Source: JAVJSD01 sp040219575 (GTDB taxonomy: Bacteria; Planctomycetota; Planctomycetia; Pirellulales; Pirellulaceae). Taken from it: a DNA stretch of 64,000 nucleotides. Shown piece after piece: positions 1-8,643 of the stretch. How positions within the stretch are numbered: the first letter of the stretch is position 1; every line of letters starts with the position of its first letter. The position numbers and the translations under genes were made by a program. The stretch covers positions 1 to 64,000 of the forward strand of contig JAVJSD010000012.1 in NCBI GenBank assembly GCA_040219575.1, given 5' to 3'. The notes below the pieces were generated by a model. That model was given only the letters and a program-made list of their open reading frames with translations, was not told the DNA's origin and searched no databases.

Positions 1-114
1 GACTCCGCCGCCTTCGAGGACGAGGCCTACTGGGCCTTCCTCCACCACCAACCCGCCCACAAGCAACGCCAACAACACGACGACTACTTCGCCACCCTCG
101 ACCGCGAAGCGTAA
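1..114 (+). CDS. C-terminal end of an unrecognised protein (partial)
   Basis: Reading frame 1 is open from the window edge and ends at a TAA at 112-114, giving the last 37 residues of a protein (ending FATLDREA). The tail is rich in His, Gln and Asp and shows no motif I recognise. GC-rich third positions and a perfect hairpin 74 bases downstream support a real gene end. Function cannot be inferred from this fragment. Confidence 0.55.
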   Translation, partial: DSAAFEDEAYWAFLHHQPAHKQRQQHDDYFATLDREA

Positions 115-187
115 CGCCTGTCGCGGTGAATCACGCGGAGAATCACGTGGTCGCGGCGCTTGTCCGCGGTGAGTGCTGCAAGAACGC

Positions 188-219
188 CACAAGGCCCGAC
201 CATGGTGTCGGGCCTTGTG
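188..219 (+). terminator. Perfect 13-bp hairpin, possible terminator of the upstream gene
   Basis: CACAAGGCCCGAC at 188-200 pairs perfectly with GTCGGGCCTTGTG at 207-219 around a 6-base loop. There is no T-run on either side, so it is not a textbook intrinsic terminator. Its place just after the gene ending at 114 suggests a 3'-end structure or mRNA-stabilising stem. Confidence 0.45.
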
Positions 220-323
220 TCATCGTCAAGGAAGACATGCACTTAAACGGGAGATCGAGGCTCGAATTCGATCACCGCTTGGCCGAAGTCTCGTTGGGCG
301 GGGGGCACGGCCGGCTTACGCCC

Positions 324-372
324 GGCCGCTCGCCAACACGGGGCCGCTCGCCGACACGGGGCCGCTCGCCGA
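324..372. repeat. 18-bp tandem repeat, about 2.7 copies
   Basis: The unit GGCCGCTCGCCRACACGG occurs at 324-341 and 342-359, then partly at 360-372. It ends just beyond the 3' end of the small minus-strand gene at 384-647. It is GC-rich and could be a slippage product; no function is evident. Confidence 0.6.
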
Positions 373-383
373 GGTTTGGGCGC

Positions 384-647
384 CTACGAACTCTTTTGTT
401 CATCCGTGTTGCGCGGCGCGGGATCGCCCAGGACGAGTCGGGTGGGGATGACGATCTCGTCGCCGAACAGACGCTGCTCCGTGCGGTCGGCGACGAATCC
501 TCGCTCGTTGACGACGATCACGTCCGCCAGTTGCAGCGGCTCCTCGGTGGCCTTCAGATCGAGTGTTTTCATGATGGCTTCGAAGACATCATGGGCGGCG
601 ACGATGGCTTTGAGATTGGGACCGGATTCGACATAGAACTTGGCCAT
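384..647 (-). CDS. Small conserved hypothetical protein (87 aa)
   Basis: The ATG at 647 starts MAKFYVESGPNLKAIV and is preceded by a GGGGAGCC ribosome-binding site, so I prefer it to longer upstream starts. The 87-residue product has a beta-alpha pattern (FYVESG, then a helix AIVAAHDVFEAIMKTLDL, then ADVIVVNERGF) and a charged C-terminus ending EQKSS. There is no signal peptide or membrane segment, so it is probably cytosolic. Small proteins starting MAKFYVESG occur in planctomycetes as far as I recall, but no function is known to me. It stands alone, divergent from amt. Confidence 0.7.
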   Translation of the reverse strand: MAKFYVESGPNLKAIVAAHDVFEAIMKTLDLKATEEPLQLADVIVVNERGFVADRTEQRLFGDEIVIPTRLVLGDPAPRNTDEQKSS

Positions 648-1117
648 GATGAGGGCTCCCCTGGAAGATGGAGAAGTTTGGATTTGTGTCGGAAGGCAGT
701 TGATGGGGCGGGTTCCGTCGATTCCTTCCCCGCCCAATGTTGATGATCGCCGCTGAGCCGACACGTGTGGTCAATTCGGTCGATTTCGAGCCCAGATTCT
801 CGCCGGGGTTGCTGCTTAAACGCGCGTCGGCCCCTGCGCCCAATGCGTGCATCATCTTCTCCAAACACCCAGGATCATGCTGTTTTCCAGCAAATGGAGC
901 AGCTTCTAAGATCTTCTCAAGTAAGAAGTTAACCGCTTCGTAACACTCGCGAGTCGAGCGCCGCATCGATTGCTGGCACGGGGGTTGCGTTTCGTGCACG
1001 GCGATGTGAATTCGCGGCGCGTTGCTGCGACAGGCGAGACCCACGGTACGGGTGAGTCGGTGACGGCTCGAGCGAGTTTTTCCTTCTGGTTTCCTTCTGG
1101 AAAGGCAGGCGATTGAC
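648..1117. other. 470-bp intergenic region between divergent genes, amt control region
   Basis: This gap separates the small minus-strand gene from amt. The first part is lower in GC than the flanking genes. It holds a sigma-54-type promoter at 974-988 pointing to amt, which implies a leader of about 118 bases. A purine-rich AAGG ribosome-binding site lies shortly before the amt ATG. I saw no clear NtrC enhancer dyad and no recognisable riboswitch. Confidence 0.6.
974..988 (+). promoter_or_regulatory. Sigma-54 (RpoN) -24/-12 promoter for amt
   Basis: TGGCACGGGGGTTGC matches the RpoN consensus TGGCAC-N5-TTGC, with the invariant GG and GC exactly 12 bases apart. It points at amt, whose start is 130 bases downstream. 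Transcription would begin near 1000. Sigma-54 control of ammonium transporters is well established in other bacteria; its use here is inferred from the match. Confidence 0.75.
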
Positions 1118-2707
1118 ATGAAACATACGTTGACGATGACGAGGCCTTGGGGCCTCCCCGTGTTACTCCTTGTGGGGTTGCTTTGCGCGAGCCTGACGCT
1201 CGTGTCGGTTGCCTGGGCGGATGATCCCGCCGAAGCAGGCACGGAGGCTGCGGATACAGCCGACACGAGCGGCGGCTCGAGCGCGGAAGGGGAAGAGCCC
1301 GCCGAGGAGAAACCGTTTGACGAGATGACGCCGGACGAGAAGTTCAAGGCGCTCTCGGAAGGTGTGGCCCGAGTTGACGAGAAGACGGGTACGATGGCCG
1401 CGGCAAGCGACGCGGACACACTGTGGACCTGTCTGGCCGCCTTCCTGGTGTTCTTCATGCAAGCAGGTTTTGCACTCGTGGAATGCGGTTTCACCCGCGC
1501 CAAGAATGCGTGCAACATCATCATGAAGAACGCGATGGACTTTTCGCTCGGCACGCTCTCCTTTTGGCTGGTCGGTTTCGGCCTGATGTTCGGCGCCACG
1601 TGGAGTGTCTTGCCGGGATTCATCGGAACCACGAACTTTATCTACGACGCCGGCGACAACAACTTCAACTGGGCCTTTCTGATCTTCCAGACGGTGTTCG
1701 CGGCGACCGCCGCCACCATCGTCAGCGGAGCCATGGCCGAGCGAACCAAGTTCATCGGCTACCTGGCCTACTCCGTGGCGATCACGATTATCGTCTATCC
1801 CATTTTCGGAAGTTGGGCATGGGGTAGCTTGCTCGACGGCGGCGGCTGGCTGGAAGGCATCGGCTTCGTCGATTTCGCTGGTTCCACGGTCGTCCACTCG
1901 ATCGGCGGCTGGTGTGCGTTGGCGGGAGCGATCGTGATCGGACCCCGTATCGGCAAGTTCGCCAAAGATGGTCGTGTGAACCCGATTCCCGGCCACAACA
2001 TTCCGCTGGCCGCCCTGGGTGTCTTCATCCTCTGGCTGGGATGGTTCGGCTTCAATCCCGGCAGCACGACCGCGATTGGCGGCGGCGACTTCGCCAAGAT
2101 CGCCGTCACCACCAACCTGGCCGCCGCGGCGGGCGCCGTTTCCGCGATGATCACCTCCTGGATCATGTTCAAGAAGCCTGACCCCTCGTTCACCTTGAAC
2201 GGCGCCTTGGCCGGCCTGGTGGCGATAACCGCCGGTTGCGCCAACCTCGACGCTCCCACGGCGGCCCTGACCGGGTTGATTGGCGGCGTCATCGTCGTCC
2301 TGTCGGTGGTGGCGATCGACAAGTGCCGTATCGATGATCCGGTGGGTGCGGTCTCCGTTCACGGCGTCTGCGGCGCCTGGGGCACCTTCGCCGTGGGCCT
2401 GTTCGACCCGACCGGCGGTGTGTTGTTCGGCGGCGGTTTCGAACTGACGCTGATTCAACTCGCCGGCATCGGCGCCGCGTTCGCCTGGGCCTTCCCGGTG
2501 AGCATGGTCATCTTCCTCGCCATCAAGTACACGATCGGACTGCGTGTCAGCGAGCAGGAGGAACTGGAAGGACTCGACATCACCGAGCACGGCATGCACG
2601 CCTATCCGCCGAGCCTCATCGCCGAGGGTACGCAAGGCATCTCGCCGGCGTACGCCCCCTCGTCGAAACCGGCCCCCGCCCCGGTTCCTTCCACCGAGGG
2701 CGCATGA
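1118..2707 (+). CDS. amt: Ammonium transporter (Amt/MEP family)
   Basis: This 529-residue inner-membrane channel passes ammonia/ammonium. Residues 1-34 form a signal peptide (ending VAWADD), followed by a Glu/Asp-rich periplasmic stretch at about 36-90 before the 11-helix core starts near 98 (TLWTCLAAFLVFFMQAG). The pore histidine pair is present as H260 (TVVHSIGG) and H415 (SVHGVCGAWGT). The core length is normal; the acidic N-terminal insert is longer than usual. The C-terminal tail ends in a Pro/Ala-rich stretch. A sigma-54 promoter lies upstream, consistent with nitrogen control. No glnB gene is adjacent, which is unusual for amt. Assignment is secure. Confidence 0.95.
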   Translation: MKHTLTMTRPWGLPVLLLVGLLCASLTLVSVAWADDPAEAGTEAADTADTSGGSSAEGEEPAEEKPFDEMTPDEKFKALSEGVARVDEKTGTMAAASDADTLWTCLAAFLVFFMQAGFALVECGFTRAKNACNIIMKNAMDFSLGTLSFWLVGFGLMFGATWSVLPGFIGTTNFIYDAGDNNFNWAFLIFQTVFAATAATIVSGAMAERTKFIGYLAYSVAITIIVYPIFGSWAWGSLLDGGGWLEGIGFVDFAGSTVVHSIGGWCALAGAIVIGPRIGKFAKDGRVNPIPGHNIPLAALGVFILWLGWFGFNPGSTTAIGGGDFAKIAVTTNLAAAAGAVSAMITSWIMFKKPDPSFTLNGALAGLVAITAGCANLDAPTAALTGLIGGVIVVLSVVAIDKCRIDDPVGAVSVHGVCGAWGTFAVGLFDPTGGVLFGGGFELTLIQLAGIGAAFAWAFPVSMVIFLAIKYTIGLRVSEQEELEGLDITEHGMHAYPPSLIAEGTQGISPAYAPSSKPAPAPVPSTEGA

Positions 2708-2738
2708 CAAAGACGATCCCGTAGCCGCCGCCGTGGTC

Positions 2739-2774
2739 GCGTCTCCGCTGAAGCTTCGGCTTCGGCGGAGACGC
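2739..2774 (+). terminator. 16-bp hairpin with UUCG tetraloop after amt
   Basis: GCGTCTCCGCTGAAGC pairs with the following GCTTCGGCGGAGACGC (one G-T pair) around a TTCG loop closed by C-G, the exceptionally stable tetraloop form. It starts 31 bases after the amt stop. There is no T-run, so it may stop or protect the amt transcript rather than act as a classical intrinsic terminator. Confidence 0.6.
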
Positions 2775-3198
2775 GCACCGGCAGGCGGCGGCAGGCGGGA
2801 CAGGATACTTCGGCTCTTGCCTGGGCCAGAAGGGTACCCCAATGGCCCGCGACGAGTGTCCGCCTCACTCGTCCGGGCCGGGGTATTTTTTTTTTGCGCG
2901 AAGCGGGGGCGCGGGGCTGCGTGGCCGGTGGGAATGGTGAGTGGTGAGTTGGTGAGGGGTGAGTGGTTGTTGGCAGTGGGCGTTTTTCGTTCTGACCGGC
3001 GGTTCTTTGGGGCGGTGGTTTTGGTGAGTAGGTGAGGACGTGGGGGCTTCGCTCCCCTGACGCTTGCTTGTCTGGCGCACTAGAATAGCTTTAGCGGCGG
3101 CTGAACTTTCTGTGTCTCGCGCGTGTCTTTCGTTTCCGCGGTCCTGGACTGATTCGCCTTTCCTCCAACACCCCCACGAAGTCCCTTGCACGAATCCC
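2775..3198. other. Intergenic region between amt and hisH
   Basis: No gene is supported here. It contains a 10-base T-run near 2886-2895 and a GT-rich stretch of imperfect GGTGAGT repeats around 2936-2966. The hisH promoter should lie in the last 150 bases, but I could not pick a convincing -35/-10 pair. Confidence 0.5.
2936..2966. repeat. Short GGTGAGT-type simple repeat
   Basis: Imperfect tandem copies of a GGTGAGT(T/G) unit give strong G/T strand asymmetry in the non-coding gap before hisH. It looks like a low-complexity tract rather than a binding site. Confidence 0.5.
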
Positions 3199-3819
3199 AT
3201 GATCGCGATCGTCGATTACCAGATGGGCAACCTGCGCAGCGTCCAGAAAGCGCTGGAGAAAGTCGGGAGCCAGGCGACGATTACGGGCGACCCGCGGGAG
3301 ATCGCTCGTGCCGAGAAGATCATCCTGCCCGGTGTGGGGGCCTTTCGCGACGCCATTGCGGAGTTGAAGCGGCGCGAACTCATCGAGCCAATCAAACAGG
3401 CGATTGACTCCGGCAAGCCCTTTCTGGGCATCTGCCTCGGCCTGCAATTGCTGTTCGACGTGGGATACGAAGACGGCCAGTACGAGGGCCTCGGCGTGCT
3501 GCCGGGTGAAGTCCGGCGCTTTGAATTGCCGCACGAGTTCAAGGTGCCGCACATGGGCTGGAACCAAGTGCGGCTGCGCCGCCGACCGCCGCTGTTTCAA
3601 GGCGTGGAAGATGAGCGGAATTTCTACTTCGTGCACTCGTACTACGTCGTTCCGAAGGACGAATCGGTCATCGCCGGCGAGACCGACTACCACCGGCCGT
3701 TTTGCAGCATGGTCTGGCGCGACAATCTCGTCGCCACCCAGTTCCATCCTGAAAAGAGCCAGGCCGACGGGCTGAAGTTGCTGAAGAACTTCGCGAGTTC
3801 AGAAGAGGGAAACCGCTGA
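3199..3819 (+). CDS. hisH: Imidazole glycerol phosphate synthase glutaminase subunit
   Basis: HisH hydrolyses glutamine and channels ammonia to HisF, which makes imidazole glycerol phosphate and AICAR in histidine synthesis. The 206-residue product is a class I glutamine amidotransferase with the nucleophile C79 in FLGICLGLQ and the H183/E185 pair in QFHPEKS; MIAIVDYQMGNLRSV is the typical N-terminus. The ATG at 3199 gives the normal family length, while the open frame continues upstream without homology. hisF and other his genes are not adjacent. The last two codons and the stop (AACCGCTGA) coincide with the left end of an inverted-repeat element, so the C-terminus may have been altered by insertion. 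Confidence 0.95.
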   Translation: MIAIVDYQMGNLRSVQKALEKVGSQATITGDPREIARAEKIILPGVGAFRDAIAELKRRELIEPIKQAIDSGKPFLGICLGLQLLFDVGYEDGQYEGLGVLPGEVRRFELPHEFKVPHMGWNQVRLRRRPPLFQGVEDERNFYFVHSYYVVPKDESVIAGETDYHRPFCSMVWRDNLVATQFHPEKSQADGLKLLKNFASSEEGNR

Positions 3820-3956
3820 TCAACGCTGATTGAACGCTAATGAAGCGAAATTGGCTTCAACGATGCGTTCCGCATAAAATCCCAAGCGGTTGTTTCGCCT
3901 CCCGCTGTTTCGCGAATGGCGAACTTACGCACTTCATTAGCGTTTTATCAGCGGTT
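3811..3956. repeat. Inverted-repeat element starting with AACCGCTGAT, overlapping the hisH stop
   Basis: AACCGCTGATCAACGCTGAT at 3811-3830 is mirrored by ATTAGCGTTTTATCAGCGGTT at 3936-3956. The reverse complement of the right arm matches the left with few differences. The whole 146-bp element fills the gap between hisH and the convergent DUF1501 gene. A related copy starts at 16707, at the end of nadE. Confidence 0.7.
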
Positions 3957-3977
3957 CGGCCGTCTTTCGTTCCGAAA

Positions 3978-5402
3978 TCAGAACAGTTGATCGATCGGTT
4001 GGCCGGTTTCGGCGATGCGGATGATCTCGCGGGGAACACCCGGAGTGATGCGCAGCTCGCTGACATTGAAGAGCGTGTGCATCATCGTGGCCAGCAGGTT
4101 GTGCGGCCCGTAGGGCGTGGTGGCGGGCCGCGTGGCGTGGTCGTCGCTTTGCCCGATGACCTGGCCCATGCTCAGTCCGCCGCCCGCCAGCACCAGGCTC
4201 GTCAGGCCGCCATAGTGATCGCGGCCGCCATTCTTGTTCAGTCGAGGGGAACGCCCCATCTCGCCGGTAACCGCCAGGAGCACCTTGTCCTCGAGCCCGC
4301 GCTCGTGAAGGTCTTCGACGAACGCCGCCACCGCGTGGTCGACCTGGGCGCCAAGCTGGTAGATGCCGGTCATGTGCTTGGGGCTGTTGTTGTTGGCGTG
4401 CCAGTCCCAACCGCAGTCGCTGACGGTCACGAACCCACAGCCCGCCTCGCACAATCGCCGCGCCAGCAGCATCTGCCGCCCAAGCAGGTTGGTGGCCCGG
4501 CTCATGTCGTACCAGCGCGTGACGTCTTCCAGGCGGAACAGCTTGCTGGTGTCGTAGCGCTCGAGGGTGCGCGGATCCTCTTTCGACAGATCGAACGCCT
4601 CCGCCACGCCGCGGGTGATCACGTCAAAGGCCTGCTGCTGAAACTCGCCGGCGCCTTCGAGTTGTCCGGAGGCATCGATGTGCCGCTTGAGCCGATCGAG
4701 GCCCGCGAGCAGATTCCGCCGGTCTGCGAGCCGCGCGGCCGGCATCCGTAATTCCATGTTCTCTTTCAGCGTGCCGCCGCCGCTGGGATCGAACGCACCA
4801 TAGCTCGGGCCCAGTTCGCCAGGATCGGTCAGCGTGGGGAGGGCGCCGGTCTCGAAGTTGCGCCGCAGCGTCAGTCCGTCCTGCACCGCCTCGGGCAACA
4901 CCAGCGTATTGAGCGGCATGCCGGTGCGGGGATGATTCGTGCCGGCCACGCGGGCGTAAAGCGCGCCCATGGCGGCGTTGAGCGAATTGCCGCCGCTGGC
5001 GACGCTGTTGTAGGTGTGGCCGGAGTTGCCGGAGGCGTACGAGCGGACGACCGCCAGTTTGTCGGCGATCGACGCCATGCGGGGAAACGTGCCGCCGAAG
5101 GTGACGCCCGGAATCCGCGTCGCCACCTCACCCGTGATGCTGCGGATCTCCGAAGGGGCGGTCATCTTGGGATCGAACAGTTCGATGTGCGTCGGCCCGC
5201 CGTGCAGGAACAGCAGCACGACCGATTTGCCGGTGACCGCATGTCCCGCCTCGGCCGCCTGCGACTTCAGGCGCAACATGTCGGCGAGGGTGATTCCGCC
5301 GAGGCCGAGTCCGCCGAGGCCGAGACTTCCCACCCGCAAGAACTCGCGACGACTGTAGCCCTGACAATGGCGCGTCGGTCGGCGATCAAGCAACGTGAAC
5401 AT
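3978..5402 (-). CDS. DUF1501 domain-containing protein, Tat-exported
   Basis: This 474-residue protein belongs to DUF1501, a family related to the alkaline phosphatase/sulfatase superfamily and greatly expanded in planctomycetes. The N-terminus has a twin-arginine signal (YSRREFLRVGSLGLGGLG, about residues 18-35), so it is probably exported folded. Family-typical segments follow: VVLLFLHGGPTHIELFDPK near residue 62, a GHTYNS motif, and near the C-terminus DCGWDWHANN and GRSPRLNKNGGRDH. In many planctomycete genomes DUF1501 genes pair with a DUF1549/DUF1553 gene; none is adjacent here. The substrate is unknown. Confidence 0.9.
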   Translation of the reverse strand: MFTLLDRRPTRHCQGYSRREFLRVGSLGLGGLGLGGITLADMLRLKSQAAEAGHAVTGKSVVLLFLHGGPTHIELFDPKMTAPSEIRSITGEVATRIPGVTFGGTFPRMASIADKLAVVRSYASGNSGHTYNSVASGGNSLNAAMGALYARVAGTNHPRTGMPLNTLVLPEAVQDGLTLRRNFETGALPTLTDPGELGPSYGAFDPSGGGTLKENMELRMPAARLADRRNLLAGLDRLKRHIDASGQLEGAGEFQQQAFDVITRGVAEAFDLSKEDPRTLERYDTSKLFRLEDVTRWYDMSRATNLLGRQMLLARRLCEAGCGFVTVSDCGWDWHANNNSPKHMTGIYQLGAQVDHAVAAFVEDLHERGLEDKVLLAVTGEMGRSPRLNKNGGRDHYGGLTSLVLAGGGLSMGQVIGQSDDHATRPATTPYGPHNLLATMMHTLFNVSELRITPGVPREIIRIAETGQPIDQLF

Positions 5403-5528
5403 GGTGATCTCGCGGGTGAGTAGCGGTCGGCAAGGAATTGCGCTGCGCCGCGTCCCCCAACATATAGATGTTTGCTGATGCGTTCAAGAGAAATTGTGTG
5501 CGCGACCGCCGACAAGGTTCGGCCAAGC

Positions 5529-8456
5529 TCAGTTGTGCGGCAACACAACGCCCAGTTCAGCGAGCTTTTCCATTGCGACTTGGGCCTGTTCGTCGTCGCC
5601 CGTCATGCGGGCTTGCCAGAACTGGTCGAGCACGACGCTCGGCGAGTTGGGCGAGAGGTAGCCTTCAATTTGACGTTCGAGGCGGCTGACCTCATCGCCG
5701 GCGAAGGCGTCGGCGACGCGCTGAGCCATCATCGGTTCGGCGGCCGCCAGACTGGCCCACCACCATGGCGAACAGGTTTCGGGGTAGCTCTCGACATTCT
5801 CGCCCACCAGTGCGACGGCGCGCTTCATATCCGCGTCGGCCAACAGCACGTCACGCATCTTGTCGTTGGCAAGCGCCGCGACCACGATTCGCGAGTTGTC
5901 GAGTAGACGGTGATGCAGCTTTACAAACTCCGCGAACTCTGGATTGGCGGCGGCCGTTCTCCGGCTGACGCGAAACAGCAGGGCGTTGAGCAGATTCGTC
6001 CGCGCGGCGGAGGAAGGAGAAGCGGCATACGCCTCTTCGGCCCAGCGCACCACGCCTTCGTTGTCGGCATCGTCGATCATCGCGGCGACCAGCAATTGCT
6101 TCGACAGCAGGCAGGCCGCCACCGCCAGCGTTTGCGGCTGTCCCTGCTCCTTTGCCTCCGCGGCCAATTGCTCGAGGCGCTGGTTCGAGGCGCTGAACTG
6201 CTCCTTGATGCGGTCGTCGTTCTTTCCCGAGCGGAAGTCGGCGAAGTTCTGGTCCTCGTCGGCGAGATCGAGGTCGGCCTCGCGGATCTGATTGAGCAGC
6301 GACTGAAGGCCTTCGACGTCGCGCGTGAAAGTTCGCAGCAGCAGCAACTGCCGATAGGCGTGCGGCGCGCGGGGAGCGAGAACCAGTTGGCGATCGAGGT
6401 AGTCCATGCCCCGCACGAAGACCGGATGCTCGCGCAGTTGGTCGATATGCGGCTGCCTTTCTTCGGCGTTGCGATACAAGTGCGACAGCACGTCCTGGTC
6501 GATGTAACGATTGAGCATCCGTACATCGAGGTGCTCGCGCACCACATCGCGGATCGCGACGTTGACCAACAATCCGCCCGCGTTGCCCACCACCAGGCTG
6601 TTGGTCGGTTCGAGCGACACGGCCTTCTCGATCAACCGCAGGCCCTCGTCCAGTCGGCTCGGTTCGCCGCTCAGGTAGAACAGCGAGAAACAGGCCAAGG
6701 CGCCGTTGTTGAGCGTCGGCGAGGATTCGGGAACACCGGCGTATCCAGCGACCGCCTGCTGCAGTTGGCGCGTCGCCTCGTCGTCGTCGCCGTTGCTCAT
6801 GGCCTGAATCCCCAGTGTGTAGGCCAGCGACGCTTTAACTTCCGGCAACGCGGTGTTGGAGCGCCGCAGCCAGACCACCTTGTCGTCGAGATCGACGCTC
6901 AACTGCGACCGACCGATTGCGGCCGCGTGACGTTCCTCGTCGGCGGCCGCCTTGACGTAGGCCTCCTCGATCAGCGTGCGGGCTTCCGAGACCGCTCCTA
7001 CTTCGCGCAACAAATGGGAAACCGCCGAGAGCGTTTCGAAGTCGCGCTCGCTCGAAGCCAGCAACTCGTCGAACAGCTGACGGCCCTCGCCGTGCTTGCC
7101 CAGCCAGTAATACACCTGACCGAGGTAGAGACGGAACTCGTCCGACTCGCCGGCGACGCCCTGAATCGCGAGAAACGTCTTCTCGGCCCGGGCGAGTTCC
7201 TGCTGGCGTTGTGCGGGGTCCGTGGTGTTTTGTCCGCGGCGCAGCGTCACCACGCCCAGTTCGAGCGCCACGGGCACGATCTCCGCCGCGGCGATCAACT
7301 CGCGTTCCGCCGCCGAGCAAGCGGCGTCCCGCTTGATTTGCGCGTTGATGTATTCGGTGACGATCTCCTGCTTTTTATCGGCCGTTGCCCGCTGGTATTG
7401 CTCGAACAACCAGCCGGGCCCGTCGCCTTGCTCCAACTGACCGACGACCCGCTCGTGCGTCGCCGTCAGGGTCTCGGCGTAGTGTTTTTCGGCGGCGTGC
7501 AGTTTCTCCAGGCGGAGACGGCAATACGGCTCGAGCAGGGCATGCGAACGTTCGAATTCTCCCTGTCGGGCGAACAACTGCCCCAGGATTCGCGCCCCTT
7601 CGCTCTCGCCCAGTTCGCTCAAGTGCGGTGCGAGCAGTTGCTCGCACTTCTCCAGTTCACCGTCGGCCTCGTACAACACGGCCAGTTGCGAAGCGAGTTG
7701 AGGGTCGGCCCCGTCGCGGGCGACGGCTGCCTCCAGCACGTTGCGACGCTGGGCCGCGATCGCGGCCGACTCTGGATCGAGCGGCGCCACGGCGTCGAGC
7801 ATCTGCAGCGCCGCGGCGGGCTGTGTCGGTGCGTGCCGCTCGGCCAGTTCGACGCCGAGTTGCAGTAGCGGCTCGGCATCGGGAAACAGATGCGAGTGCT
7901 GCTGCGCGTTGACCGCGACGCGCAGCAATTCGACGGCGACCTCCGCCTTCGCGCTGCGGAGCGGTTCGTCGAGCAGCGACTTCAACCGATCGCGCGCCTC
8001 GCCGGTATGGCTGGTGAAGCCTCGCGCAACCGTCGCGTAGATGTCGGCGGCGTCGATGATCTCTCCCTTGTCCGCCAGTCGATCGGCCTTCGCCAGTTGC
8101 TGCGCCGCGACATACTCCGGCGACCTCCGGTGTGCGTCCCAGAATCCAAGACCGACGGCCCCGGCGACGCCCAGCACCAGCAGCATGTTCCACATCTTGG
8201 CCAGCAGCGACAGCGGTTCACGACCGATGAAGTACCAAGCGCCCCCGCCGGCGTCGGCGACGCGGTAGGCGCGCAGCGCAAAGACAGGGAAGAACAGCGC
8301 GCACAGACAATACGTTTTTACGTACGTGCCGGTCTCGTCGTCGAAGTCGCGACGGCCGTAGACGCCCGTGCCGAAGCCGTTGAGCGTGAACAGGGCGGGC
8401 GACGAGTTGATCGGCGTCAGGTTGGGAAACTTTCGCTGGAGATCGAAGTCGGACAT
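5529..8456 (-). CDS. TPR-repeat membrane protein (975 aa), function unknown
   Basis: The N-terminal 80 residues (GTGVYGRRDFDDETGTYVKT, FFPVFALRAYRVADAGGG) form a conserved module seen in planctomycete proteins of unknown role. One membrane helix follows at about 87-107 (MWNMLLVLGVAGAVGLGFWD). The rest, about 110-975, is helical and Ala/Glu/Leu-rich with many TPR-like pairs (for example GEIIDAADIYATVARGF and YYWLGKHGEGRQLFDELL). The long tail is probably a scaffold. It is divergent from the beta-propeller lipoprotein at 8644, with 187 bp between starts; the lipoprotein also has a helical, TPR-like C-terminal half, so the two could work together. No catalytic motif is visible. Confidence 0.85.
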   Translation of the reverse strand: MSDFDLQRKFPNLTPINSSPALFTLNGFGTGVYGRRDFDDETGTYVKTYCLCALFFPVFALRAYRVADAGGGAWYFIGREPLSLLAKMWNMLLVLGVAGAVGLGFWDAHRRSPEYVAAQQLAKADRLADKGEIIDAADIYATVARGFTSHTGEARDRLKSLLDEPLRSAKAEVAVELLRVAVNAQQHSHLFPDAEPLLQLGVELAERHAPTQPAAALQMLDAVAPLDPESAAIAAQRRNVLEAAVARDGADPQLASQLAVLYEADGELEKCEQLLAPHLSELGESEGARILGQLFARQGEFERSHALLEPYCRLRLEKLHAAEKHYAETLTATHERVVGQLEQGDGPGWLFEQYQRATADKKQEIVTEYINAQIKRDAACSAAERELIAAAEIVPVALELGVVTLRRGQNTTDPAQRQQELARAEKTFLAIQGVAGESDEFRLYLGQVYYWLGKHGEGRQLFDELLASSERDFETLSAVSHLLREVGAVSEARTLIEEAYVKAAADEERHAAAIGRSQLSVDLDDKVVWLRRSNTALPEVKASLAYTLGIQAMSNGDDDEATRQLQQAVAGYAGVPESSPTLNNGALACFSLFYLSGEPSRLDEGLRLIEKAVSLEPTNSLVVGNAGGLLVNVAIRDVVREHLDVRMLNRYIDQDVLSHLYRNAEERQPHIDQLREHPVFVRGMDYLDRQLVLAPRAPHAYRQLLLLRTFTRDVEGLQSLLNQIREADLDLADEDQNFADFRSGKNDDRIKEQFSASNQRLEQLAAEAKEQGQPQTLAVAACLLSKQLLVAAMIDDADNEGVVRWAEEAYAASPSSAARTNLLNALLFRVSRRTAAANPEFAEFVKLHHRLLDNSRIVVAALANDKMRDVLLADADMKRAVALVGENVESYPETCSPWWWASLAAAEPMMAQRVADAFAGDEVSRLERQIEGYLSPNSPSVVLDQFWQARMTGDDEQAQVAMEKLAELGVVLPHN

Positions 8457-8643
8457 GAAGAAACCCTTTCGCGAAATGCGAATCGATGAGCGACGCCGCG
8501 ATTATCTCACAGCATGGCCGGCTCTCCAAGCAAGCATTGCGTCGAACCTGGCTGGACGTATTTCCCGCTGTTGCATCGCCGCCAAAACTTCATGGAATAT
8601 TCTCAGCCGGCGAGGGATCAAAGAGAGCGAGGAGGAACGCATC
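8457..8643. promoter_or_regulatory. Divergent promoter region
   Basis: This 187-bp gap holds the starts of the TPR protein (minus) and the lipoprotein (plus). It should carry both promoters. I did not find a clear -35/-10 pair. A strong GAGGAGG ribosome-binding site lies just before the plus-strand ATG at 8644. Confidence 0.4.
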
